From: Coriobacteriaceae bacterium
Lineage (GTDB): Bacteria; Actinomycetota; Coriobacteriia; Coriobacteriales; UMGS124
Direction of reading: 5' to 3'
Length of the DNA: 7,237 nt
Assembly: GCA_019420325.1 (NCBI GenBank)
Contig: JAHZHK010000117.1
Span: forward strand, 1-7,237
Below the pieces are notes generated by a model, which was not told the origin of the DNA, searched no databases, and saw only the letters and a program-made list of their open reading frames with translations. Shown here one piece after another: positions 1-6,062 of this stretch. Made by a program: the position numbers and the translations under genes. Each line of letters begins with the position of its first letter. Positions within the stretch are counted from its first letter, which is position 1.

Positions 1-409
1 CGGCCTGCCAGAACAGGCGCGCCTCGGTGTCCTGCCACAGGTCGAAGTCCTCCTGGGTGAACGGACTCATCGTGGGCACGCCGGTCGAGCCCGAGCTCGT
101 GGCCATGAAGACGACGTCCTCCTCGGGCACGGCGCACAGCCCGCCGAAGAAGGAGCCGACACCCTGGGTCTCGCGCTCAGTCTTCTTGTCGATGAAGGGG
201 AACTTCTCGATGTCCTTGAGCGTGTGGATGTCCTCGGGGCTCACGCCGGCCTCGTCCCAGGCCTGCTTGTAATAGGGGGCGTTGTCGTAGGACCAACGCA
301 CCATCTCCTTCAGGCGCTCGAGCTGGAGCTGTTCGAGCTCGGGGCGGGGCATGCACTCGATCTCGGGATCGTAGTACTTCTGGTCGTAGGGCAGCTTCTT
401 CTTTGCCAT
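1..409 (-). CDS. paaK: Phenylacetate-CoA ligase family adenylating enzyme, N-terminal part (runs off left edge)
   Basis: The reading frame starts at ATG 407-409 on the minus strand and stays open to the window edge, giving 136 residues (MAKKKLPYDQKYYDPEIE...). PaaK-type enzymes activate an aryl acid such as phenylacetate with ATP, forming an acyl-adenylate and then the CoA thioester in the cytoplasm. Visible family marks are the N-terminal helix pair with PRPELEQLQLERLK (residues 21-34), YDNAPYYKQ (41-49), and the Ser/Gly/Thr-rich AMP/phosphate loop TSSGSTGVPT (104-113). The family is usually about 430-440 residues, so roughly two thirds is outside. The ribosome binding site is weak (GCGAGA about 8 bases upstream). 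A small inverted repeat (AAGCCC/GGGCTT at 435-454) lies in the leader. The substrate could be another aryl acid (for example indole- or hydroxyphenylacetate in gut anaerobes); family call is firm, exact substrate is not. Confidence 0.88.
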   Translation of the reverse strand, partial: MAKKKLPYDQKYYDPEIECMPRPELEQLQLERLKEMVRWSYDNAPYYKQAWDEAGVSPEDIHTLKDIEKFPFIDKKTERETQGVGSFFGGLCAVPEEDVVFMATSSGSTGVPTMSPFTQEDFDLWQDTEARLFWQA

Positions 410-571
410 TGCGGTCTCGCTTTCGTGTATCTCGAAGCCCGCGTGTGGGGGCTTGCGGGGGTCGTCCTCAAGGTGGCTACGCAGTCTAGCGTCTCGTGGG
501 CAACTCGAAAGCTACGTATTATTGCAAACTAGCTATTGAAAAAATTGATATACGTATGATTACCAGGTATT

Positions 572-1423
572 CTATTCGTTCATGGAGCCAGTTCGGTAAC
601 CATCCATGTCGATTGAGACGTGCTTGAATCCCAGTTCGTGAAGGGCTTGTGTGCCGCCGTTGCGCAAAAAGTCGAACACCGCGCTGACGCGCTCGGGCTC
701 TACCTCCACGCGGGCCATCTCGCCCTTGTCGTGCATGCGCACGCGCACTTGGCGAAAGCCTGCGTCGATGAGGAGCTGCTCGGCCTTGTCCACGCGCTCC
801 AGCAGCGGGTTGGAGATGAGCTCGCCGTAGACGAAGCGGCTGGCCAGGCAGGCAAACGAGGGCTTGTCCCAGGTGGGCAGGCCCAGCTCGCGCGACAGGT
901 CGCGGATGTCCTTCTTGGTGAGGCCGGCCTCAAGCAGCGGGCTTAGCACGCCGGCTTCCTTCACGGCCGCCGATCCCGGGCGGTAGTCGGAGAGGTCGGA
1001 GACGTTGGAGCCCTCCGCGCAGGCAATGTGGGCGCCCGCCTCGATGAGGCCCATCTGCGCGGCCTTGGCATCGGCCGTCTCCTTGAGGTGCGCGAACAGG
1101 TCGCGCTTGCACAGGTAGCAGCGGTTTTTTGGGTTGTGGCTGAAACCCTCGACTCCTTCGGCATCGTGGGCGATGAGCACTTGCTCGATGCCGCGGGCCT
1201 GGCAGAAGGCGATTGCCTCGTCGGTCTCGCGCTGCGGGTAGAGCGCGTTGGTCTCGGTGACGGCGATGACGCCCCCGCCCAGCTGCTCGTGGGCCACGGC
1301 GAGCAGCAGTGTCGAGTCAACGCCGCCCGAGAAGCTCACCGCGACGGCGCCCAGGCTCTTGAGGCGGCCCCTCAGGGTCTCGAGCTTGGCGTGCTGTTCC
1401 TGCGTTGCGATGAAATCGGCCAC
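572..1423 (-). CDS. larE: LarE, ATP-dependent sacrificial sulfur transferase for the nickel-pincer cofactor
   Basis: LarE adenylates the carboxylate of the pyridinium biscarboxylate intermediate made by LarB and inserts sulfur, one step toward the nickel-pincer cofactor of lactate racemase LarA and relatives; it is cytoplasmic. The PP-loop ATP motif SFSGGVDST sits at residues 30-38 counted from the GTG start. The motif KPSFACLASRFVYGE carries the cysteine (residue 192) that matches the sacrificial cysteine of Lactobacillus LarE. NRCYLCK (101-107) adds two more cysteines. An in-frame ATG at 1501 would add 26 residues (MCINTLPFLRK...) that do not look like the family, whereas GTG 1421-1423 has AAGGAGG just upstream and gives 283 residues, near the usual 270-280. 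No larA, larB or larC is visible here, so the cofactor-using enzyme must be elsewhere or be another LarA-type protein. Confidence 0.93.
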   Translation of the reverse strand: MADFIATQEQHAKLETLRGRLKSLGAVAVSFSGGVDSTLLLAVAHEQLGGGVIAVTETNALYPQRETDEAIAFCQARGIEQVLIAHDAEGVEGFSHNPKNRCYLCKRDLFAHLKETADAKAAQMGLIEAGAHIACAEGSNVSDLSDYRPGSAAVKEAGVLSPLLEAGLTKKDIRDLSRELGLPTWDKPSFACLASRFVYGELISNPLLERVDKAEQLLIDAGFRQVRVRMHDKGEMARVEVEPERVSAVFDFLRNGGTQALHELGFKHVSIDMDGYRTGSMNE

Positions 1424-1427
1424 GGCT

Positions 1428-1434
1428 CCTCCTT
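1428..1434 (-). promoter_or_regulatory. Ribosome binding site that decides the larE start
   Basis: On the minus strand this reads AAGGAGG, a full anti-16S match, with 4 bases before GTG 1421-1423. It lies inside the longer open frame that begins at ATG 1501. That upstream ATG has no comparable site, so the GTG is the likely start. Confidence 0.8.
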
Positions 1435-1490
1435 CTGCAGTCGCATATGGCGTGCACTGTTCCACATTTTTGCGCAAAAAGGGTAGCGTA

Positions 1491-1518
1491 TTTATGCACA
1501 TCCCTGCTGCGGTGGCAA
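1491..1518 (-). promoter_or_regulatory. Possible sigma-70-type promoter for larE
   Basis: Read on the minus strand, TTGCCA (1513-1518, 5 of 6 consensus bases) is followed after 16 bases by CATAAA (1491-1496, 4 of 6). Transcription would begin near 1484 and leave a leader of about 60 bases before the GTG start. The -10 element is imperfect, so this is a candidate only. Confidence 0.35.
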
Positions 1519-1596
1519 AGCATGCCCATAATCTGCAATAATTTAGCGATTTGCGTTTGGTTTTTTCAGCACTTTCCTTTTAGGAGCGAACCGCCT

Positions 1597-1896
1597 ATGG
1601 CACTCACCGCTAAGCAGCGCAAGCACCTGCGCAGCATGGTGCACAACATGGAGCCTGTGCTCATCGTGGGCAAGTCCAACACCAACGAGGGCCTCATCGC
1701 GCAGGCAAACGAGGCCCTCGAGGCCCGCGAGCTCATCAAGTGCTCGGTCCTGGACGCCTCTGAGCTCACGGCCCGTGCGGCCTGCGACGAGCTGTGCGCC
1801 CGCACCGGCGCCGAGCCCGTGCAGGTTATCGGCCACAAGTTCTCGGTCTATCGCCCCACGCACCGCAAGGACGTCAAGAAGATCGAGCTGGACTAA
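1597..1896 (+). CDS. yhbY: YhbY family ribosome-assembly RNA-binding protein
   Basis: A 99-residue protein matching the length of YhbY (97 in E. coli). The single CRM domain, a KH-like RNA-binding fold that associates with pre-50S particles, covers the chain: LTAKQRKHLRSMVHNMEPVL (residues 3-22), the loop IVGKSNTNEGLI (23-34) in place of the family's GxxG-type RNA-contact loop, the helix ANEALEARELIKCSVL (37-52), and the C-terminal strand VQVIGHKFSVYRPT (75-88). ATG 1597 is preceded by AGGAG at 1582-1586, 10 bases away. Longer in-frame extensions upstream run through AT-rich non-coding-looking sequence and are rejected. It is divergent from larE and followed by its own terminator, so it appears to be a single-gene transcript. 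Confidence 0.93.
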   Translation: MALTAKQRKHLRSMVHNMEPVLIVGKSNTNEGLIAQANEALEARELIKCSVLDASELTARAACDELCARTGAEPVQVIGHKFSVYRPTHRKDVKKIELD

Positions 1897-1928
1897 CACA
1901 GCAACGGGCGCGGCATGCCCCGTGGCAC

Positions 1929-1973
1929 ACGCGCCGTCCTTGACCGTATGGGCAGGGGCGGCGCGTTGTTGTT
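1929..1973 (+). terminator. Intrinsic terminator after yhbY
   Basis: ACGCGCCGTCC (1929-1939) pairs with GGGCGGCGCGT (1956-1966) as 11 pairs with one G-U. The stem extends inward by TTG/CAG (one more G-U), leaving a loop of about 10 bases. The stem is followed by TGTTGTTT, a moderately T-rich tail. It lies 32 bases after the yhbY stop and before the ribosome binding site of the next gene. Confidence 0.65.
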
Positions 1974-2016
1974 TATGGGCGATGCCATGTAGCAGGGCAT
2001 ACCAGGAGGAGCACAC

Positions 2017-3360
2017 ATGAAAGAAGAGCGCGCAGCGTACATCCAAGCCATCCGCGACCTCGACGGCGACCTGCCGGGCCGCCGCGCCGCGCTCGATTTC
2101 GTGGAGCAATCCGACATCTGGGTGCACGGGGCTCCCGCTCGCTTCCCCTACGTGCCTTATCTCTTCAATGCCGCCGACGTGGCCTTCTTGCAGGACACCT
2201 GCACGCAGATCCACACCATCCTCTCCAAGGTCATCGCGCGCTATGTGGAAGACCCCTCCTATCGCGACCTGTTCTGCTTCCCCGAGGAAGTGAAGCGCCT
2301 CATCCTTCTGCCCTGCGGCTACGACGAGAAGCTACCCATGGGCCGCTTTGACCTGTTCCTCAACGAGGACGATCTGTCATACAAGTTCTGCGAGTTCAAC
2401 ACCGACGGTTCGGGCGCCATGTCGCGCGACCTGGTGCTGGCGAGCGCCCTTGAGCAGACCCCGGCTTTCGCCCGCTTCGCGCAGGGCAGGCGCGTGGAGA
2501 AGTTCGAGCTCTTCGACAGCTGGGTCGAGGCGTTCATGCAGGTATACCGCTCCGACCGCTTTGCCAGCGCCCCGGTACCCAACGTCTGCGTGACCGACTT
2601 TGCCAAGTCGGGCGTGTTCAGCGACTTCAATCGCTTCATCGCCGCCTTCGAGCGCGCGGGCATCCCCGCCCGCTTCGCGGACGTGCGCGCCTTCGAGTTC
2701 GACGGCGAGAGGCTCATCGATCCGGCCGACGGCACTCAAATCCACGCGATTTACCGCCGTGCCGTTACGAGCGAGATCCTGCAGCACCCCGGCGAGTGCG
2801 ACGCGCTCATCGACGCTGTCGCCGCAGGTAAAGTCTGCCTTATTGGTCACTTCCGCACCACTGTCGTGCACTCCAAGATGGTCAACGTCGCGCTGTTTGA
2901 CGAGCGTACCCGCGCTTTCCTCACGCCTGAGGAGTGCGCCTTCATCGACCGCACGGTGCCGCGCACCTATCGCCTGCGCACCGACAACGCCGCGCTTGAC
3001 CTTGACGACGTGTTTCAGCACAAGGACGCCTGGATCGTGAAGCCCGAGGACGACTACGGCGCGCACGGCGTCTATCCCGGCGTTGACTTCGACCAGGAAA
3101 GCTGGGAGCGCACGGTGCGCGACAACATCGATCGTGGCTACATCGCCCAGGAGTTCTACCAGCCCGCACGTGTCGACGTCGTGCTCCCCGAGCATGTCGA
3201 GGGACAGGACCCTTGCCGCGTGGAGAGTTGGCAGTCGATGCCGGGCTTTTATCAGTACAACGGGCGCGTGGCGGGCCTGTATTGCCGCCTGGGCCAGGAG
3301 GGCGTCATCGCGCTCGACCATGGTGGCCTGTGCTCTTGCAGCTTCAAGGTGGACTGCTAG
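2017..3360 (+). CDS. Glutathionylspermidine-synthase-like, circularly permuted ATP-grasp ligase
   Basis: A 447-residue soluble protein starting at ATG 2017, seven bases after a perfect AGGAGG (2004-2009). The order of ATP-grasp motifs is permuted: the metal-binding end comes first, with R110-x-D112 (MGRFDLF) and E126-x-N128 (KFCEFNTDGSGAMS). The nucleotide-binding lysines follow, K287 (HSKMVNVALF) and K342 (WIVKPEDDYGAHGVY), then the hinge-like IAQEFY (376-381) and a closing PGFYQYNGRVAGLYCRLG. The R-x-D plus E-x-N arrangement resembles the Mg-binding residues of E. coli glutathionylspermidine synthetase. The amidase domain of that enzyme is absent, as in the synthetase-only proteins YgiC and YjfC. 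Family chemistry is ATP-driven amide bond formation through an acyl-phosphate. The real substrates are unknown; glutathione is not expected in this lineage. The stop codon touches the next GTG, indicating an operon with translational coupling. Confidence 0.75.
   Translation: MKEERAAYIQAIRDLDGDLPGRRAALDFVEQSDIWVHGAPARFPYVPYLFNAADVAFLQDTCTQIHTILSKVIARYVEDPSYRDLFCFPEEVKRLILLPCGYDEKLPMGRFDLFLNEDDLSYKFCEFNTDGSGAMSRDLVLASALEQTPAFARFAQGRRVEKFELFDSWVEAFMQVYRSDRFASAPVPNVCVTDFAKSGVFSDFNRFIAAFERAGIPARFADVRAFEFDGERLIDPADGTQIHAIYRRAVTSEILQHPGECDALIDAVAAGKVCLIGHFRTTVVHSKMVNVALFDERTRAFLTPEECAFIDRTVPRTYRLRTDNAALDLDDVFQHKDAWIVKPEDDYGAHGVYPGVDFDQESWERTVRDNIDRGYIAQEFYQPARVDVVLPEHVEGQDPCRVESWQSMPGFYQYNGRVAGLYCRLGQEGVIALDHGGLCSCSFKVDC
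3346..3352 (+). promoter_or_regulatory. Ribosome binding site for the GTG-started partner gene
   Basis: AAGGTGG lies inside the last codons of the ATP-grasp gene, 8 bases before GTG 3361, and fixes that GTG as the start. The TAG of the upstream gene at 3358-3360 immediately precedes it, so the two genes are probably translationally coupled. Confidence 0.6.
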
Positions 3361-5301
3361 GTGGCCAAGAAGAAGGGAAAGACCTTCGGCGACCGCCTGG
3401 CCCGCCAGCTCAAGGTGAGCATGGGGCCCTGGTGGAGCGACGAAGGCATCCAGGCAATCAATGAGATAGCGCGTCAGGGAGAGGTCGAGGTGGCCGATGC
3501 CACCTTCGGCAGCCTCGTGCTGCAGCCGTGCCTCACCTTCCAGCATGAGATGGCCGTGCGCGACTTCGACGAGCAGGGCAAGGAGTTCGACGACCTTTCA
3601 CCCTTCGTCTATCCCGAACTTATGCGCACCTGGGAGCACAACAGCGCCTGCGTGGAGTTCTCCGAGGGTGCCACGGCCGTGGCGTTCGACTCCGAGCCGG
3701 GGTTCATCCAGTCTGTTGCGCTGGACGGCCTGTTCGACTTCTTCCCGGGCTGCGTGGCGCTCGACGTGCGCAAGCTCAACGTCTTGCTCTATAACATTGT
3801 GGTCGACGAGGTCTTTGTCTACCCCTCCTACAACGCCGTGAACGGCCATGTGGCGCTTATGTTCGTGGGCGTGAATCAAAACCTTGGCTTTACCTTTGCC
3901 TACGAGGCGCGCCTGGTGCTTCAGGGCGAGACGTTCGGCGACGCTGCCCGCGCAACGAACCGCGTGCTTGAGGAGGAGCGCTCGGCATGCCTGGGCGGCT
4001 TCTCCACCGCGCCCTCGGAGGAGTTCTTCTCGGCGCTCGACTCCGAGCCTGAGCTGTTTGCCGTGACCTGGCGTCTTCTGGCCGCCCTGTGCTCGGAGCG
4101 CGTGGAACTCGTGCGCCAGAGCTGGGGCCGCGGCGAGACGGTCAAGGTGCGCGCTCGCAAGCCCGAGAGCCTGCAGATGGTGGAGGGCGTGCATGTGGGG
4201 CAGGGCCTTGGCGAGCAGGCCGACATGGCCGGCGAGCAGACGTGGGAGGAAGGCGTCAGGTGTGCAGGAAGCACCGACGCTGCAGCTGAAGGGAAGGCTG
4301 CCGTACGTGTAGACGCCGCGGTCCAGGGGCAGGTAGACGGACATGCAGGAGACGCTGGCGCTGCGGCCGGAGGGAAGGTTGCTGCCGCTGGTGGTGTTGT
4401 GCCGGGGCAGGATGCCTTGCGTGCAGAGAGTGCTGGTACCGCGTCTGGGGGAAAGGCTGCCGCCACTGGCGCTGCATCCCGGGGACAGGCCGCTTCGCAT
4501 GGAGAGGACGCTGGTGACCAGGGACAGCCCGACGCGCTCGCAGATGACGGTGTAGCCCAGGGGAGGTCCGTCGCGCATGCGCGGGGCATCGACGCTCCCG
4601 GCGAGGCCGCCGTGTCTAGCAACGAGGTCGCAGACGCAATTGCGACGTCTGCCGACGCCGAGCGCGCCGAAGAGGCGCAGCTCGAGCGCGACCTGCTCCA
4701 GGAGGAGGTCGACCGCCTGCGCGCCGAGCTCGAGTCGCAGAAGTCTGCCGCCGCCTTCCGCGCGCGTCAGCTTGAGGACGAGGCGCGTGAGCTGCGCGAG
4801 CGGGTCCAGGGCCTTGAGGGGCGCGCTCGCCTTGTGGAGACCATGGACCTGCCCGAGACGCCCTATGAGGCGCTCTCGTTGGCCGCCAAGGCTTTCTCCG
4901 ACCGCATCGTCGTGCTTGACCGTGCCCGCAAAAGCGCTGAGGACTTCGTGAAGGGCGACCCCGGCGAGGTCTGGGCGGTGCTGCGCTCGGTGGCCGTGAC
5001 GCTGCACAGTCTGCTCTTTGTTGAGCGCGAACGTGGTCTGGCCAACGCCTTCCGCGACCGCACGGGCTACGAGCTGGCCTTGCGCGACTCCAAGGGCGCC
5101 AACCGCAACCCCGACCAGAAGGCTGAGCGTATGGTGGAGTACGAGGGAGCCGTACGCGACGCTACCATGCACATCAAGGGTCGCGGCGTGCGCAAGGGCG
5201 AGAGCCTGCGCGTGCACTTCTTCGTGGACTACGACAAAAAGAAGATCATCATCGCCCATTGTGGCGAGCACCTCACCACCGACCGCACCTCGAGCATGTA
5301 G
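3361..5301 (+). CDS. Unrecognised multidomain protein coupled to the ATP-grasp gene
   Basis: A 646-residue protein with a GTG start; I do not recognise the family. Four parts can be seen. Residues 1-275 form a globular domain rich in aromatics and strands (SLVLQPCLTFQHEMAVRDFDEQG, SACVEFSEGATAVAF, LFDFFPGCVALDVRKLNVLLYN, VDEVFVYPSYNAVNGHVALMFVG). Residues 276-425 are a low-complexity Ala/Gly/Asp/Gln linker with a degenerate 26-residue period. Residues 432-490 are a charged heptad-like coiled coil (QLERDLLQEEVDRLRAEL, RQLEDEARELRERVQGLEG). Residues 491-646 are a compact C-terminal domain ending in LRVHFFVDYDKKKIIIAHCGEHLTT, a style I associate from memory with C-terminal domains of other uncharacterised bacterial proteins. 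There is no signal peptide or membrane segment, so it is likely cytoplasmic. Coupling with the ligase suggests it is its substrate, scaffold or effector; this is inference. Confidence 0.8.
   Translation: MAKKKGKTFGDRLARQLKVSMGPWWSDEGIQAINEIARQGEVEVADATFGSLVLQPCLTFQHEMAVRDFDEQGKEFDDLSPFVYPELMRTWEHNSACVEFSEGATAVAFDSEPGFIQSVALDGLFDFFPGCVALDVRKLNVLLYNIVVDEVFVYPSYNAVNGHVALMFVGVNQNLGFTFAYEARLVLQGETFGDAARATNRVLEEERSACLGGFSTAPSEEFFSALDSEPELFAVTWRLLAALCSERVELVRQSWGRGETVKVRARKPESLQMVEGVHVGQGLGEQADMAGEQTWEEGVRCAGSTDAAAEGKAAVRVDAAVQGQVDGHAGDAGAAAGGKVAAAGGVVPGQDALRAESAGTASGGKAAATGAASRGQAASHGEDAGDQGQPDALADDGVAQGRSVAHARGIDAPGEAAVSSNEVADAIATSADAERAEEAQLERDLLQEEVDRLRAELESQKSAAAFRARQLEDEARELRERVQGLEGRARLVETMDLPETPYEALSLAAKAFSDRIVVLDRARKSAEDFVKGDPGEVWAVLRSVAVTLHSLLFVERERGLANAFRDRTGYELALRDSKGANRNPDQKAERMVEYEGAVRDATMHIKGRGVRKGESLRVHFFVDYDKKKIIIAHCGEHLTTDRTSSM
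4291..4527 (+). repeat. Degenerate 78-base (26-residue) in-frame repeats coding a low-complexity linker
   Basis: Three imperfect copies are best seen in the protein. Gly-Lys-(Ala/Val)-Ala occurs at residues 311, 338 and 364, and Gly-Gln at 323, 349 and 375, with a further Gly-Gln at 388. The spacing is 26-27 residues throughout. Shared DNA pieces include GGAAGGCTGCCG (or GGAAAGGCTGCCG) and GACGCTGG. The copies have diverged but keep the frame, as expected of a disordered spacer that grows and shrinks by slippage or recombination. Confidence 0.6.
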
Positions 5302-5318
5302 CGGCGGGCGCTAGAATA

Positions 5319-5380
5319 TGTGACATTTCTCCTATATAGATGTATCATCCTGTCTTAATGTGAACATGTTCTCCTATTAG
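5319..5380 (+). repeat. Pair of operator-like direct repeats flanking the XRE promoter
   Basis: Copy 1 (5319-5339) and copy 2 (5359-5380) share TGTGA, CAT, the nine-base TTCTCCTAT and a final TAG, with small gaps between. Copy 2 contains the perfect ten-base palindrome GAACATGTTC (5362-5371). The starts are 40 bases apart, close to four helical turns. Copy 1 covers the -35 box and copy 2 lies just after the predicted transcription start, the usual geometry for negative autoregulation by the adjacent helix-turn-helix protein. Binding by that protein is inferred. Confidence 0.6.
5320..5348 (+). promoter_or_regulatory. Promoter of the XRE regulator gene
   Basis: GTGACA (5320-5325) and TATCAT (5343-5348) each match five of six sigma-70-type consensus bases and are separated by exactly 17 bases. 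Transcription would start near 5355, leaving a leader of about 40 bases before ATG 5394. The -35 box lies within the first of two repeats that look like operators. Confidence 0.7.
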
Positions 5381-5393
5381 GGCGGGTATAACG

Positions 5394-5741
5394 ATGCAGC
5401 TTCAACTCAAGATGTATCGCAAACAGGCAAAAATGTCTCAGGCTGAACTGGCGGCGATGCTTGGCGTGAGTGCGCGCACGGTTGGTGCATGGGAGCGCGG
5501 CGAGAACCAGCCTGATGCCGATCAGATATGGCGATGCGCAGAAGCGCTCGGTTTATCGCCTAACGAAGTATACGGCTGGGTCTCTCCAGATGAGTCCAGG
5601 GCAACTTCCGACTTGCATGACAGCACCGACTCAATGGAGCGCCAGTTGATTGATGCCTTTCGTTCTATGAACGCTTCGGGTATGGCCAGCCTTGTCGCCG
5701 TGGCCCGCTCCCTTGCATCTATCTCGTGCAATCAGGCTTGA
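5394..5741 (+). CDS. XRE (Cro/C1-type) helix-turn-helix transcriptional regulator
   Basis: A 115-residue protein. The N-terminal Cro/C1-type DNA-binding domain covers about residues 4-60, with the helix-turn-helix in MSQAELAAMLGVSARTVGAWE (14-34) followed by RGENQPDADQIWRCAEALGLSPNEVYGW. A Ser/Asp-rich linker (63-80) leads to a C-terminal helix, MERQLIDAFRSMNASGMASLVAVARSL (81-107), of the kind used for dimerisation in small XRE repressors. ATG 5394 follows a mediocre AGGGCGGG; the alternative ATG at residue 7 would shorten the first helix. The upstream promoter with flanking repeats suggests it represses itself. Lower third-position G/C than the upstream genes fits a mobile or recently gained gene. 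It may also regulate the hicAB operon or the upstream unit, but its repeat is not found there. Confidence 0.88.
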   Translation: MQLQLKMYRKQAKMSQAELAAMLGVSARTVGAWERGENQPDADQIWRCAEALGLSPNEVYGWVSPDESRATSDLHDSTDSMERQLIDAFRSMNASGMASLVAVARSLASISCNQA

Positions 5742-5776
5742 TGCCTCCCATGTTCAACATAATGCGTTGGGAGGCA
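5742..5776 (+). terminator. Hairpin after the XRE gene, possible terminator
   Basis: TGCCTCCCA (5742-5750) directly after the stop codon pairs perfectly with TGGGAGGCA (5768-5776) around a 17-base loop. The tail ATCTAATCAGG is not T-rich, so termination would be weak or factor-dependent; it may instead protect the 3' end of the mRNA. A second small hairpin (CTAAA 5796-5800 / TTTAG 5806-5810) is followed by TTTTG. Confidence 0.45.
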
Positions 5777-5817
5777 ATCTAATCAGGAAAGTAATCTAAA
5801 TTGAGTTTAGTTTTGTA

Positions 5818-5847
5818 TTGGCAATAAATATAAATCAGCTTTATAAT
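5818..5847 (+). promoter_or_regulatory. Promoter of the hicAB operon
   Basis: TTGGCA (5818-5823, five of six) and a perfect TATAAT (5842-5847) are separated by 18 bases in a strongly AT-rich spacer. Transcription would start near 5854. AGCTTT occurs twice around the -10 box (5837-5842 and 5849-5854), 12 bases apart, and could be part of a HicB operator; that part is speculative. Confidence 0.7.
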
Positions 5848-5867
5848 TAGCTTTGAAGGGTTATATT

Positions 5868-6041
5868 ATGGTCAAGCGCAAGGAGGTCACGGACCTATTG
5901 AGAAGGGCGGGCTTTACGCCTTGCGGTGGAACAAATCACGAACATTGGACTAATGGCGAAAGGTGGACGCAGGTTCCCCGGCACGGTGAGATTCCGAACA
6001 TCCTCTTCGAGAAGATCAAGAAGCAGGCGGGTCTCAAATAG
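5868..6041 (+). CDS. hicA: HicA family toxin (mRNA interferase)
   Basis: A 57-residue basic protein matching the compact HicA fold, a double-stranded-RNA-binding-like fold that cleaves mRNA during translation arrest. It opens with KRKEVTDLLRRAGFTPCGGTNHEHW: the first helix and the glycine turn, then His24 and His26 where HicA carries its catalytic histidine. It continues with the strand WTQVPRHGEIPN and ends in the family-typical helix ILFEKIKKQAGLK. The start is ATG 5868 with GAAGGG seven bases upstream. An in-frame TTG at 5853 would sit at or before the predicted transcription start, so it is not used. The gene is followed after 21 bases by its antitoxin, the usual toxin-first hicAB order. 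Confidence 0.87.
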   Translation: MVKRKEVTDLLRRAGFTPCGGTNHEHWTNGERWTQVPRHGEIPNILFEKIKKQAGLK

Positions 6042-6062
6042 GATATCGCGGAGGTGCTGCAC

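Noticed and set aside
510..560. Two TACGTA sites (513-518 and 551-556) and an A6 run between larE and the ligase gene
   Set aside because: I could not build a convincing terminator or promoter from them; the A-run gives a T-run after larE on the minus strand but no stable stem precedes it.
1543..2214. A 223-codon minus-strand open frame over yhbY
   Set aside because: It spans the yhbY gene, a terminator and an intergenic region, and has biased composition without motifs.
2377..3546. A 389-codon minus-strand open frame across the ATP-grasp gene
   Set aside because: The plus strand has clear ATP-grasp motifs and a perfect ribosome binding site; the antisense frame has no family character.
3598..5271. 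A 557-codon open frame on the minus strand opposite the unknown protein
   Set aside because: It is the shadow of a GC-rich gene: no ribosome binding site, His/Leu/Ala/Arg-biased composition, and the plus frame has domain structure and coupling to the upstream gene.
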